Assembly (NCBI GenBank): GCA_038562555.1
Contig: JBCFBK010000004.1
Span: 1-64,000, forward strand
Direction of reading: 5' to 3'
From: JBCFBK01 sp038562555
GTDB taxonomy: Bacteria > Bacteroidota > Bacteroidia > Bacteroidales > Prolixibacteraceae
Length of the DNA stretch: 64,000 bases
The notes under the pieces were generated by a model that was not told where the DNA came from, did not search any database, and worked only from the letters and a program-made list of their open reading frames with translations. Positions 44,592 through 54,083 of this stretch are shown here, piece by piece (positions within the stretch are counted from its first letter, which is position 1; each line of letters begins with the position of its first letter). A program made the translations under genes and the position numbers.

Positions 44592-45962
44592 TTATTTTTT
44601 TAATTTCCACTGCTGACTAAAAGACTTTTCAGCGAATTCAGGAAGCTCCTTCTGGTTTCCCATAGCATTCTTACCCAACAGGGCGAGTTTATTCTTGCTG
44701 CTTCCACTCAACGCATCCAAACGTTTCCTGTTCATAAAAGCATATTCGAACGCTTTCATTCCTATATTCCACGTCAGCTTCCCGTATCCTTGCTTCACAG
44801 CATCCCGGCGGTTATAGAGCAGCATGTTATGAAGGGGTATTTTAACAGGGCATACTTCCGTGCATTTTCCACAAACAGAACAGGCGGAACTCAAGTGGTT
44901 ATATTCGTCCAACCCCTTAAAAAATGGTGTAATTACAGAACCTATAGGTCCGCTGTAGGTCGAGTCGTAGGTATATCCGCCCACATTTTTATAGATGGGA
45001 CAGGCATTCAGGCATGCGCCGCAACGGATACATTTCAGTGCCAGATACTGATCATCCTGTCTGTACAACTCGCTTCGCCTGTTGTCCATCAGAATCACAT
45101 ACATTTTTTCGGGTCCGTCGGTTTCGCCTTCTTTCCTCGGACCTGTAACTACCGAATTATACACCGAAATGTTCTGACCGGTACCATGCACCGCAAGCAG
45201 TGGCCATAACAGTCCCAGATCCTTCAGCGAAGGAATTACCTTTTCAATACCGGCAATAGCAATATGAATTTTCGGAAATGAAAACGTCATCACCGCATTT
45301 CCTTCGTTTTCGGTAAGTGCAATCCCCCCGACATCCGCAATTAAAAAATTAGAACCGGTTACACCAATGTCGGCCCTCACGAATTTTTCCCGCAACAGTT
45401 TCCGCACATAGGCTGTAATAAACTCCGGCGAACTATTTTCGGGCGTTTTAAATTTTTCATGGAATAATTCCGAGATGTCTTCTTTCGACTTATGCATGGC
45501 AGGAGTCACAATGTGATACGGCTTTTCTCCTGCGATCTGCACGATATATTCACCAAGATCCGTCTCCAGCGATTCTACGCCCAGATGTTCAAGATGTTCA
45601 TTCAAATCGATTTCCTCGGTCGTCATTGATTTGCTCTTCACAAGCAGCCGGACGTCATTCTCCTGAACAATACGCTTAACCGCCCGGACAGCATCGTCGC
45701 CTGTTTCAGCCCAAATCACTTCAGCTCCATTGGCCGTGATCTTCTCTTCAAACTGAAGCAGGTAATCATGCAGGTTGTTGATCACTTTTTCCTTGACAAA
45801 TGACCCCCTTTCCCTCGCAAGCTCCAGATTTGAGTATAGTTTTTTGCCTCGCTCAACGGCGGCGTCATATTTGGAAATGTTAAATTTTATCGTTGCCCGG
45901 TGCTTTTTATTAAAAGCGATCAGATCAGCATCCTTTATAAATTTCTTACTGGCGACACTCAT
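44592..45962 (-). CDS. LutB-like LUD-domain iron-sulphur protein
   Basis: 456 residues. An N-terminal LUD domain (GVTGSNFLIADVGGIALTEN) precedes two [4Fe-4S] motifs: CIRCGACLNACPIY and CSVCGKCTEVCPV, then a short C-terminal DUF3390-like tail. LutB is the electron-transfer core of the LutABC lactate oxidase. No lutA or lutC lies beside it in this window, and its immediate partner is an Rrf2 regulator, so its partners must be encoded elsewhere or it serves a different redox pathway. Confidence 0.88.
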   Translation of the reverse strand: MSVASKKFIKDADLIAFNKKHRATIKFNISKYDAAVERGKKLYSNLELARERGSFVKEKVINNLHDYLLQFEEKITANGAEVIWAETGDDAVRAVKRIVQENDVRLLVKSKSMTTEEIDLNEHLEHLGVESLETDLGEYIVQIAGEKPYHIVTPAMHKSKEDISELFHEKFKTPENSSPEFITAYVRKLLREKFVRADIGVTGSNFLIADVGGIALTENEGNAVMTFSFPKIHIAIAGIEKVIPSLKDLGLLWPLLAVHGTGQNISVYNSVVTGPRKEGETDGPEKMYVILMDNRRSELYRQDDQYLALKCIRCGACLNACPIYKNVGGYTYDSTYSGPIGSVITPFFKGLDEYNHLSSACSVCGKCTEVCPVKIPLHNMLLYNRRDAVKQGYGKLTWNIGMKAFEYAFMNRKRLDALSGSSKNKLALLGKNAMGNQKELPEFAEKSFSQQWKLKK

Positions 45963-46051
45963 AGTTTTATCATGTGGATTACTTCGGAAAAACGTACTTC
46001 CTTCCTAATCAAAAGCAAAAATAATACTTAAATGTATTAAATTAAGAATTC

Positions 46052-47545
46052 TTAGCGAAGAAACTTTCTAAATTCCTTATTTTCCAAAAGATAACAGGTC
46101 AATAAGAATAACAGCAGCAACAAAGCATGAAAAACCGTATTCAAAGAGGGGTAGTCGAACCTGACAATCAGCGAAAGTGCATAAAGTATCAGCGAAAGCA
46201 GAAAATAAAATGATATTCTTTTAACCGGGTAATCTACCGGATAATGCTTTTGTCCGGCGATGTACGACAAAACAGTCATCACAACAAAGCACACCAGCAC
46301 GGCGAACGCCGATGCCATATATCCATACACGGGAATAAAAATAATATTGATTGCCAGGCTGATTGCAGAGCCGATAAGCGCGAAATAAGCACCGTATCGT
46401 GTTTTATCAGTGAGCTTATACCAAAGAGACAAGGTATAATAAACGCCAAGAAAGAGGTTGGCCATTAAGATCATCGGCACAACTTTCAGACCGGAATAAT
46501 AACTTTTATCGATGATCTCAAGCGACTTAAATAAATCAAGGAAAAGGCTGATTCCCAAAAAAATAATCAATCCAAAAATAACAAAATACTTCAGAATGAG
46601 CGCATAACCCTTTTTATTATTTTCTGATTTAACCTGGGAAAAGAAAAACGGCTCAAACGCATAACGGAATGCCTGTATAAACATGTTCATTAAAACCGCC
46701 AGTTTATAATTGGCCCCGTAAATCCCCAGTTGTTCCATGGGTTGTTGTTCGGGCGAAAGCAGCAGCGGCAGCAGTATTTTATCGATATTTTGATTAACCA
46801 TACCGGCAATGCCAACAACCAGAATAGGAAAAGAGTATATCGCCATCTCCTTTAGCAGCTTTCCGTCGAACCGCATTTTAACTTTTAAATCCGGAATTAA
46901 AAGCACAAAGGTAATAGCCGACGCGATAAGATTGGAAATAAATACATAACCAACGCCGATACTCTCGTCGTAAATCAATCTGATCAGGTGATCCGGGTTA
47001 TTTTTTAGCAACAACGGGCATAAAGTGAGGAAGAAAATATTGAAAAAAATGTTGGCAAAAATGTTGATGAGTTTCAAGGCCGCAAACCTTATTGGCCTGG
47101 ATTCGATCCGCAGTTTTGCAAAAGGTATCGAAGTAAACGCATCAAAAGCCATGATCCATCCTATCCAGCGGATGTACTCCGGATGCTCAGTATAATCGAG
47201 CCAGCGGGCAAAAACGTCTGTAAAAGTATAAATGACCAGTAAAAAGCTGGCCGAAGTGAAGAAAAGTGAGATCAGTGAACTGGAATAAACCACGTCTTTG
47301 TCTTTGTGCCCGGCTGCAAAGCGAAAATATCCGGTCTCCATGCCAAAAGTCAGCAAGACCAGTAAAAAGGCCATGTAGGCATATAAATGGGTAATAATAC
47401 CATATTCAGCCGTTAAAAAAATATGGGAGTAATAAGGCACGAGCCACCAGTTCAAAAAGCGCCCGACGATGCTGCTTACCCCGTAGATGGCGGTATCACC
47501 CACTAATTTTTTTAATGAATTCAAGGACAGTAAATTTTTACCCAA
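46052..47545 (-). CDS. Polysaccharide biosynthesis flippase (Wzx/MOP-like)
   Basis: 497 residues with about 14 membrane segments and the MOP-family start (LVGDTAIYGVSSIVGRFLNW, LVPYYSHIFLTAEYG). Such proteins flip lipid-linked oligosaccharides. No glycosyltransferase cluster surrounds it, so its substrate is open. Single gene between lutB and the glutaminyl cyclase gene; codon use looks similar to its neighbours. Confidence 0.88.
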   Translation of the reverse strand: MGKNLLSLNSLKKLVGDTAIYGVSSIVGRFLNWWLVPYYSHIFLTAEYGIITHLYAYMAFLLVLLTFGMETGYFRFAAGHKDKDVVYSSSLISLFFTSASFLLVIYTFTDVFARWLDYTEHPEYIRWIGWIMAFDAFTSIPFAKLRIESRPIRFAALKLINIFANIFFNIFFLTLCPLLLKNNPDHLIRLIYDESIGVGYVFISNLIASAITFVLLIPDLKVKMRFDGKLLKEMAIYSFPILVVGIAGMVNQNIDKILLPLLLSPEQQPMEQLGIYGANYKLAVLMNMFIQAFRYAFEPFFFSQVKSENNKKGYALILKYFVIFGLIIFLGISLFLDLFKSLEIIDKSYYSGLKVVPMILMANLFLGVYYTLSLWYKLTDKTRYGAYFALIGSAISLAINIIFIPVYGYMASAFAVLVCFVVMTVLSYIAGQKHYPVDYPVKRISFYFLLSLILYALSLIVRFDYPSLNTVFHALLLLLFLLTCYLLENKEFRKFLR

Positions 47546-47684
47546 AGATAACTATTCAGATACACGGAGCTTTGAAAAATCCGGCTATTTAAATCATGTT
47601 TCTTTGAAGATTGATTATTTTTACCGCAAAATGCAGATTAACAGGTTCCTTTTGGAATCCTGATTCCTGCTATAAAACCAACGT

Positions 47685-48761
47685 ATGATGAAACTCAAAA
47701 TTTTCAGTATACTTGTTATTTCGCTTATCTTTTTAAGCGCGTTTTCATGTACCAATTCCTCAGAGAGATCACGGAAACCCGTTGTTAAAATAGTAGTTAC
47801 GCCAAACAAAAAGAATCTTGTTTCGGGAGATTCAGTCAGCGTTCGTGTCGCTGTCAAAATAAAAGATGGCGAACTGGAGAAATCAGCCTTGTACCTGGAT
47901 AATGAATTGATAGAAACCTCTGATAACACAGAATTTGATTATCTTATAAAAAACTTTAAAACGCTGGGTAAGCATCAGATCAAAGTGGTAGCTACCAAAT
48001 CCGATGGGGTAGAAGGGGTAAGTTTTCAGTCACTCGAGATTTTATCGGACATTGAGCCGGAAATGTTTGGTTACAAAATTATCAACTCTTATCCGCATAA
48101 TACGGAGCATTTTACGCAGGGACTTGAAATCCATCAGGACGTCCTGTACGAAAGTACCGGAGAAAATGGAAAATCAGGAATTTTTAAAAAGGACCTGACA
48201 ACCGGAAAAATTTTAAAATCAGTAAAACTTGAAGACAAATATTTCGGTGAAGGCATCAGTATTTTGAATGATAAAATCTATCAGCTCACGTATAAATCGC
48301 AGATCGGCTTTGTTTATGATCTGAATACATTTGCGCGTATTGACAGTTTTACATATAAAACACCACAGGGATGGGGGTTAACCAACGACCAAAAATTTCT
48401 GATTAAAACAGACGGTACGGAGGTCATGCACTTTATCAATCCGGCTGACATGGAGGTTATAAGAAGGGTTCCGGTTTATGATAATCAGGGACCTGTCCAG
48501 TATCTGAATGAACTGGAATATTACGATGGTTATGTTTATGCTAATATTTTCACCACAAACCTGGTAGTTAAAATAGATCCTGAAACAGGCAAAGTTATTT
48601 CAAAAATAAACCTGGAGGGGCTGCTGCCGGTCACCTATGATCCAAAAAAGCCGGTCGATGTACTGAACGGGATTGCCATCAACAAGGAAAACGGAAAATT
48701 CTATGTGACCGGAAAACTGTGGCCTTTTTTATTCGAAGTAGGCCTGATTAAAAAAGACTAG
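47685..48761 (+). CDS. Glutaminyl-peptide cyclotransferase lipoprotein
   Basis: 358 residues, lipobox Cys22 (LSAFSC). After an Ig-like N-terminal part (about 30-125) comes a five-bladed propeller-type glutamine cyclotransferase (YPHNTEHFTQGLEI, GWGLTNDQKFLIKTDGT, YLNELEYYDGYVYANIF, LNGIAINKENGKFYVTGKLW). The enzyme forms N-terminal pyroglutamate on exported proteins. Its 3' end overlaps convergent ruvB by 14 nt. Confidence 0.88.
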   Translation: MMKLKIFSILVISLIFLSAFSCTNSSERSRKPVVKIVVTPNKKNLVSGDSVSVRVAVKIKDGELEKSALYLDNELIETSDNTEFDYLIKNFKTLGKHQIKVVATKSDGVEGVSFQSLEILSDIEPEMFGYKIINSYPHNTEHFTQGLEIHQDVLYESTGENGKSGIFKKDLTTGKILKSVKLEDKYFGEGISILNDKIYQLTYKSQIGFVYDLNTFARIDSFTYKTPQGWGLTNDQKFLIKTDGTEVMHFINPADMEVIRRVPVYDNQGPVQYLNELEYYDGYVYANIFTTNLVVKIDPETGKVISKINLEGLLPVTYDPKKPVDVLNGIAINKENGKFYVTGKLWPFLFEVGLIKKD

Positions 48762-49770
48762 GATTATCGCTATACCTGATCCTTCCCAGATGCGACCAGG
48801 CCAGCTCTGTTGCTTCGCGCCCCCGGGGAGTCCGTTTTAAAAATCCCTCCTTAATTAAGAAAGGTTCATAAACTTCCTCAATAGTTCCTCCGTCTTCACC
48901 CACAGCCGTGGCAATTGTGGTAATTCCAACAGGTCCGCCTTTAAATTTGTCGATAATGGTTCTCAGTATCTTGTTGTCCATTTCATCGAGCCCGTGCGTA
49001 TCAATATTGAGTGCTTCAAGCGAATACTGCGTAATCTCAAGATCTATTTTTCCGGTACCCTTTACCTGGGCAAAATCGCGCACACGGCGAAGTAAAGCAT
49101 TTGCAATACGCGGTGTGCCCCGGCTGCGCGATGCGATCTCCACGGCCGAACGCTCATCGATCCGTACGTCCAGAATATCGGCTGAGCGTTTCACAATGCC
49201 CGTTAATACAGCCAAATCGTAATATTCGAAGTGTGCTTTGATGCCGAAACGGGCGCGCAGCGGACTGGTGAGCAAACCGGATCGGGTAGTGGCACCAACC
49301 AGCGTGAACGGGTTCAATTCAAGCTGAATGGAACGGGCGCTGGGCCCTTTATCGATCATAATATCGATTTTATAGTCTTCCATGGCCGAATACAGATATT
49401 CCTCCACAATCGGACTTAAGCGGTGTATTTCGTCAATAAAGAGCACATCATGCTTTTCCAGATTGGTCAACAGGCCCGCCAGATCACCCGGCTTATCCAA
49501 AACAGGACCTGAAGTCAGTTTCATACTGACTCCCAGTTCATTTGAGATGATGCTTGAAAGCGTTGTTTTACCAAGTCCGGGAGGGCCAAAAAGGAGAACA
49601 TGATCCAGTGCTTCACCGCGCATTTTCGCAGCCTGCACAAATACTTTCAAATTTGACACGATTTGTTCCTGACCCTTAAAATCATCAAAGTTCAGGGGCC
49701 GTAACTGCCGGTCAAATTCATTATCCCGGTCGGAAAAAGACCGGTTATGAAGATCAAGTTCATCAGCCAT
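48748..49770 (-). CDS. ruvB: Holliday junction branch-migration ATPase RuvB
   Basis: 340 residues, family length. N-terminal RPLNFDDFKGQEQIVSNL, Walker A FGPPGLGKTTLSS, Walker B FIDEIHRL, sensor 1 VGATTRSGLLTSPLRARFG and the C-terminal winged helix ending in IKEGFLKRTPRGREAT. It drives branch migration with RuvA. ruvA and ruvC are not adjacent. The stop region overlaps the convergent glutaminyl cyclase gene. Confidence 0.96.
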   Translation of the reverse strand: MADELDLHNRSFSDRDNEFDRQLRPLNFDDFKGQEQIVSNLKVFVQAAKMRGEALDHVLLFGPPGLGKTTLSSIISNELGVSMKLTSGPVLDKPGDLAGLLTNLEKHDVLFIDEIHRLSPIVEEYLYSAMEDYKIDIMIDKGPSARSIQLELNPFTLVGATTRSGLLTSPLRARFGIKAHFEYYDLAVLTGIVKRSADILDVRIDERSAVEIASRSRGTPRIANALLRRVRDFAQVKGTGKIDLEITQYSLEALNIDTHGLDEMDNKILRTIIDKFKGGPVGITTIATAVGEDGGTIEEVYEPFLIKEGFLKRTPRGREATELAWSHLGRIRYSDNPSLF

Positions 49771-49848
49771 AGCATCCTGTTTTTGCTTAAAGCAACAAAT
49801 ATAGTAGAATCATTTGAAATAGCTGCAAAACCGTATTTACCGGCAACA

Positions 49849-50256
49849 TTAATCACTAATATGAAGTTCTTTAAAAATTTGAGTGAGGCGGTCCATATCG
49901 AAAGGTTTCGCCATGAATTCATTCATGCCATAGGAAAGACATTTTTCCCGGTCATTATCCATCGTATTCGCTGTAAGCGCTATAATCGGAGTTGGCTTTT
50001 CTATGTTATTCGCCTGCTCATATTCCCGTATGTGAACCGTAGCATCCAGACCATCCATAACCGGCATCATAATATCCATGAGGATGACATCAAACCTGTC
50101 TCTTTTGAACAGATCTAAGGCCTCTTTGCCATTATTGGCAATCGTAACCTGATGCTCAAATTTGCGGAGACTGAACGTGACGACCCTTTGATTCAGTAAA
50201 TTATCTTCAACCAGTAATATGGAAAGTTTTTCTTTCATTAATGATTTCTTAAGCAT
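49849..50256 (-). CDS. Stand-alone receiver-domain protein
   Basis: 135 residues, or 129 from the internal ATG 50238, which has AAGAAA upstream. A single CheY-like receiver: acidic pair in LLVEDN, phospho-acceptor Asp61 in MDIMMPVMDG, Thr in IALTAN and Lys in MAKPFD. There is no output domain, so it may act by shuttling phosphate or binding a partner. No histidine kinase lies nearby; the gene faces an AT-rich gap. The sequence is close to receivers of hybrid kinases, so it could descend from one. Confidence 0.85.
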   Translation of the reverse strand: MLKKSLMKEKLSILLVEDNLLNQRVVTFSLRKFEHQVTIANNGKEALDLFKRDRFDVILMDIMMPVMDGLDATVHIREYEQANNIEKPTPIIALTANTMDNDREKCLSYGMNEFMAKPFDMDRLTQIFKELHISD

Positions 50257-51039
50257 GATAAAATTAATTTCATTTTCCTAAAATGAAAATTCTTTGCACT
50301 ATTAAACATCATCTTATATTAAACATTTATTTTTAATAAAAAACTGATGATTATAATACGCTGTTAGTTTGACTCAAAACTTTTTCGCGTGTACCTTGCT
50401 TTATTGGGAAATGAATTTTTTTTTTGACTTATTCACCTTTAATAAACAACTCTTGTTATTGATGCTCATCGGTTTCAATTTTGTTATTAACAACTGTTGG
50501 AAGGGAATGTTTTTGATTTCTTTTTAGCTTTTACTGCCTAAGCGAATGTTTATTTCTGGTCATTTTTTTCTTTGGGTAATCCGTTTTTTGTATTCTGCAA
50601 TATTCATTTAATATTTTTAAAATAAAAATGAAATAAAATTTAATTTTTTTGTGCTAATGATATCAACATATAAACAGAAAGCAGCTAACATTCGCTGTTT
50701 TGCTTTTTCCTTTGATGCCAGGTTGTTTGGTGATGTTATAAACATCGTGTTGATATCCATTTGAGGTGTTGGTTTCCTTTTTTTGCCTGAAACGTTTGAA
50801 GACAAATTTTCTTCCTTACTTAAGTTTAGTTGTTGGCACCATGTAACGTTCATTATGATAGAAATTTACTCAAATATTTAACAAAATTGAGGGCGTTAGG
50901 TTCTAAAAATCGGATCCGCGTGCAGATCTTTCCCTGAATAGGGGGTTCATGACGGTGAAAATGATGCGTGAAAATTACATTGATCAAATAAGAATTAAGC
51001 GTAACCTGTGCTGATCGTTTTGAGTATAAACGAAGGAAT
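50257..51039. other. AT-rich gap with an inverted-repeat element; no gene seen
   Basis: About 780 nt without a convincing coding frame and much richer in A/T than its surroundings. It holds an AT hairpin beside the receiver gene (TTTCATTTT / AAAATGAAA, 50268-50288) and a 10-bp inverted repeat GATATCAACA / TGTTGATATC (50659-50668 and 50748-50757) enclosing smaller stems (GATGTT / AACATC). It could be regulatory, a structured RNA, a decayed gene or an inserted segment. No terminal repeats or transposase are visible. Confidence 0.4.
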
Positions 51040-51114
51040 GTGGCAGCGGGGGCGGAGATACCTGCCAGGTGTAAAACAACGCATGGAGATTTTTTAACAG
51101 ACAAAATCGCTAAC

Positions 51115-51561
51115 TTGAGAAACCGGATTACGATACCTTCTGATTTCAGTTATCTGAAAGATGTTGAAATTTTCATCCAGGAGTTGCTGGAGGGAGCTCA
51201 TGTTTCCGAGTTCATCTCCGGTTACATTAACCTTTGCATTTGTGAATCGGTAAGCAATGCTATTTATCACGGCAATAATCAGGATTTAAAAAAAAACGTC
51301 ACTATTTTTGCCGAATGCAAAGATGAGTTTTTAATCGTTGAAGTACGCGACGAAGGGAAGGGATTTGATTATATCAATCTGCCCGATCCGACTTTATCTG
51401 AGAATCTGAGGAAAGAAGGGGGAAGAGGACTTTTTATTATTCGTAACCTGGTCGACCAGCTCGTTTTTAAAAATAACGGTTCAGTCATACAATTAACGTT
51501 TAAATTAAACAGTGAGCATCAATTTTTATTACGAAGACGTCACAGTTCTTCGTCTGGCTAA
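51115..51561 (+). CDS. RsbW/SpoIIAB-like ATP-binding protein (HATPase)
   Basis: 148 residues from TTG 51115, whose start (then RNRITIPSDFSYLKDVE) matches the family; a GTG at 51040 would add 25 unrelated residues. GHKL motifs: ESVSNAIYHGN (N box), VRDEGKGFDY (G1) and GGRGLFIIRNLVDQL (G2). RsbW-type proteins are anti-sigma or switch kinases that phosphorylate STAS antagonists, none of which is nearby. It overlaps ybeY by 50 nt, in the conserved Bacteroidota run ATPase-ybeY-mnmG-apt-uvrC. Confidence 0.82.
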   Translation: MRNRITIPSDFSYLKDVEIFIQELLEGAHVSEFISGYINLCICESVSNAIYHGNNQDLKKNVTIFAECKDEFLIVEVRDEGKGFDYINLPDPTLSENLRKEGGRGLFIIRNLVDQLVFKNNGSVIQLTFKLNSEHQFLLRRRHSSSSG

Positions 51562-51943
51562 GAGGAATCTGCGTACCTGGATCAATTTGGCGGTTCGGGA
51601 GGAAAGCAAGAGGACCGGCGAAATCAATTTTATTTTTTGCAGTGACGAATATTTATTGCAGGTTAATCAGCAGTACCTGGAGCACGATTATTATACAGAC
51701 ATCATAACTTTTGATTATGTAGAGGGCGATATCGTATCAGGTGATATTTTTATCAGTACTGACCGGATTAAGGAAAATGCGGTTATCTTTAAGGTTTCAT
51801 TCGCCGATGAGTTAAACAGAATTATGATCCACGGCATCCTTCACCTGCTGGGGTATCAGGATAAGGAAGCGGAGGAAAAGCGGCTTATGACAGAGAAAGA
51901 AGACCATTATCTTTCGAAGCTGACCGAAGACGAGCGGTTTTGA
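51512..51943 (+). CDS. ybeY: Endoribonuclease YbeY
   Basis: 143 residues starting at GTG. The metal motif reads IHGILHLLGYQDKEAEEKRLM: His107 and His111 are present, while the third ligand, usually His in GYDH, is Asp117. This is also how I remember other Bacteroidota YbeY, so activity is expected. YbeY acts in 16S rRNA 3'-end maturation and ribosome quality control. The 50-nt overlap with the upstream ATPase gene suggests coupling. Confidence 0.92.
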   Translation: MSINFYYEDVTVLRLAKRNLRTWINLAVREESKRTGEINFIFCSDEYLLQVNQQYLEHDYYTDIITFDYVEGDIVSGDIFISTDRIKENAVIFKVSFADELNRIMIHGILHLLGYQDKEAEEKRLMTEKEDHYLSKLTEDERF

Positions 51944-51985
51944 CCTGTTATTTATTTAATATGAGGACGCGATCGGATAGGTTTG

Positions 51986-52018
51986 TTTTTTCTGTTTTCC
52001 CTAAACGGGCAGAAAAAA
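51986..52018. terminator. Probable hairpin terminator after ybeY
   Basis: Stem TTTTTTCTG / CAGAAAAAA with an inner CCC / GGG pairing. It is symmetric, lies in the 179-nt gap before mnmG, and separates ybeY from mnmG. Confidence 0.45.
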
Positions 52019-52095
52019 GTAAATTTATATTTTCGTTGTTCGCTTCACTTTCTGCTGCTTTGCGAACCGGAGTTTTCTCTTTCGGCCTTTTCTGT

Positions 52096-52103
52096 TAATT
52101 TTG
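52096..52103 (+). promoter_or_regulatory. -7 box upstream of mnmG
   Basis: TAATTTTG fits TAnnTTTG, 20 nt before ATG 52123. No matching -33 TTTG at the right distance. Confidence 0.35.
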
Positions 52104-52122
52104 CAAATGTAAAAAGATAGAT

Positions 52123-54000
52123 ATGCTACCCTATTATGATGTGATTGTTGTGGGAGGAGGACATGCGGGTTGCGAAGCTGCAGCCTCGGCAGCCAGGCTG
52201 GGATCGAAGACATTACTGATTACCATGGACATGGGTAAGTTTGCGCAAATGTCGTGCAATCCGGCTATTGGAGGAATTGCCAAAGGGCAGATTGTCCGTG
52301 AAATTGACGCATTGGGTGGGTATACCGGGATTGTTACCGATATGACCTCAATTCAGTTTCGTATGCTGAACCGTTCGAAAGGACCGGCTATGTGGAGTCC
52401 GCGGGCACAAAGTGACCGCATGCGGTTTTCGGAAGCATGGCGGCGTGAACTGGAAAGCATTGAACAACTCGATCTTTGGCAGGACGCGGTGATTCAGTTG
52501 CGCGTGGACGGCGGAAAGGTGACTGGCGTTAAAACCAAAATCGGTGTCGAGTTCAGCGCAAGAACAGTTGTTCTGACAAACGGCACGTTTTTGAATGGGC
52601 TGATGCACATCGGGCGTTCGCAGATGGAAGGAGGTCGTATTGGCGAGTCGGCTTCTTATTTTATAAGTGATCAACTTGCCGGGGCGGGCTTCGCTACGGG
52701 GCGGCTGAAGACGGGCACTCCGGTCAGAATAGACGGAAGGACCATTGATTTTTCTAAACTTGCTGAGCAGAAGGGTGACGACGGACATTATAAGTTTTCA
52801 TTTCTGCCCGCCTGTAAATCGGGCCTGAAACAACGCAGTTGCTGGATCACCTACACCAACCCGGATGTACACCGCATCCTGGAGGAGGGATTTGACGATT
52901 CTCCCATGTATAACGGGACTATTCAAAGCCTGGGGCCTAGGTATTGTCCAAGCATCGAGTCAAAACTGGTCACCTTCGCGGAAAAAAGCCAGCACCAGTT
53001 GTTTTTGGAGCCTGAGGGAGAAACTACCATAGAATATTACCTGAACGGGTTTTCGTCGTCGCTGCCCTGGGATGTTCAGTATAAGGCCCTGCATCTGATT
53101 CCGGGACTGGAAAATGCCAGGATTTTCAGGCCTGGCTACGCAATCGAATATGACTATTTTGACCCGACACAATTACATCATTCACTGGAGACAAAGCTGA
53201 TCGAAAATCTCTTTTTTGCGGGCCAGATCAACGGAACGACCGGTTATGAAGAGGCGGCCGCCCAGGGTTTGATGGCGGGCATTAACGCGCATCTTAAGTC
53301 GCGTGGGCTCACTGAATTTGTTTTAACGCGTGATGAAGCTTATATTGGAGTACTGATCGACGATCTGGTTACCAAAGGTGTTGATGAACCGTACCGGATG
53401 TTTACGTCGAGAGCCGAGTACCGGATTCTGCTGAGGCAGGATGACGCGGATGCACGGCTGACACCTAAGGGATACGAATTGGGTCTTGCGTCAGCGGAAC
53501 GGATGGATTTGCTGGATGAAAAACGCAGGTTAAGGGATGAAATTATAGGATTTGTTTCCGATTTTTCAATAAAGCCGCAATATATCGATGCTTTGCTGGA
53601 GAAGAAAGGCACTTCTCCGCTGAAGCAAGCGGTGAAACTGGTCGAGATTATTTCCAGACCGCAGATTTCAATCTTTGAGTTGATTGAACCGGTGACCCCT
53701 TTCCGGCGATTCCTTGAGCGGGTGCCAGGAGAAAGATTTGATGAAATATTGGAATCGGCGGAAATCCTGATAAAGTATTCGGGCTACATTGGACGCGAGC
53801 GATTGAATGCCGACAAGTTCAGAAGAATGGAGAACATCAGCATTGAGGACCGCTTCGACTACGAAAGTATTCTGTCGCTTTCAACTGAGGCCAGACAGAA
53901 GCTGGCCCGGATTAAGCCAAAAACAATCGGGCAGGCGAGCCGTATTTCAGGCGTTAATCCGTCTGACATCAATGTGCTTCTGATTATGCTCGGCAGATGA
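52123..54000 (+). CDS. mnmG: tRNA uridine-5-carboxymethylaminomethyl(34) synthesis enzyme MnmG
   Basis: 625 residues. FAD motif VIVVGGGHAGCEAA at the start, SCNPAIGGIAKG (about 45-56), the second glycine motif AGQINGTTGYEEAA with surrounding QGLMAG, and the conserved RLTPKGYELGL tail. With MnmE it installs cmnm5U34 in tRNAs. ATG 52123 gives the canonical start YYDVIVVGG. Followed by apt and uvrC in the usual Bacteroidota order. Confidence 0.96.
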   Translation: MLPYYDVIVVGGGHAGCEAAASAARLGSKTLLITMDMGKFAQMSCNPAIGGIAKGQIVREIDALGGYTGIVTDMTSIQFRMLNRSKGPAMWSPRAQSDRMRFSEAWRRELESIEQLDLWQDAVIQLRVDGGKVTGVKTKIGVEFSARTVVLTNGTFLNGLMHIGRSQMEGGRIGESASYFISDQLAGAGFATGRLKTGTPVRIDGRTIDFSKLAEQKGDDGHYKFSFLPACKSGLKQRSCWITYTNPDVHRILEEGFDDSPMYNGTIQSLGPRYCPSIESKLVTFAEKSQHQLFLEPEGETTIEYYLNGFSSSLPWDVQYKALHLIPGLENARIFRPGYAIEYDYFDPTQLHHSLETKLIENLFFAGQINGTTGYEEAAAQGLMAGINAHLKSRGLTEFVLTRDEAYIGVLIDDLVTKGVDEPYRMFTSRAEYRILLRQDDADARLTPKGYELGLASAERMDLLDEKRRLRDEIIGFVSDFSIKPQYIDALLEKKGTSPLKQAVKLVEIISRPQISIFELIEPVTPFRRFLERVPGERFDEILESAEILIKYSGYIGRERLNADKFRRMENISIEDRFDYESILSLSTEARQKLARIKPKTIGQASRISGVNPSDINVLLIMLGR

Positions 54001-54083
54001 TGTTCCACGTGGAACCCTCAGATCCGAAAAATTAGAAACAAAGGAATGCCTTTAGAGACAAATTGCCAACAATAAGAAATAAA

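Noticed and set aside
50268..50288. AT hairpin as an insertion-sequence end
   Set aside because: No partner copy, no target duplication and no transposase nearby.
50617..50853. 78-residue minus-strand frame in the AT-rich gap
   Set aside because: Lysine/asparagine-rich composition typical of AT-rich non-coding DNA, no motif, and it covers the inverted-repeat element.
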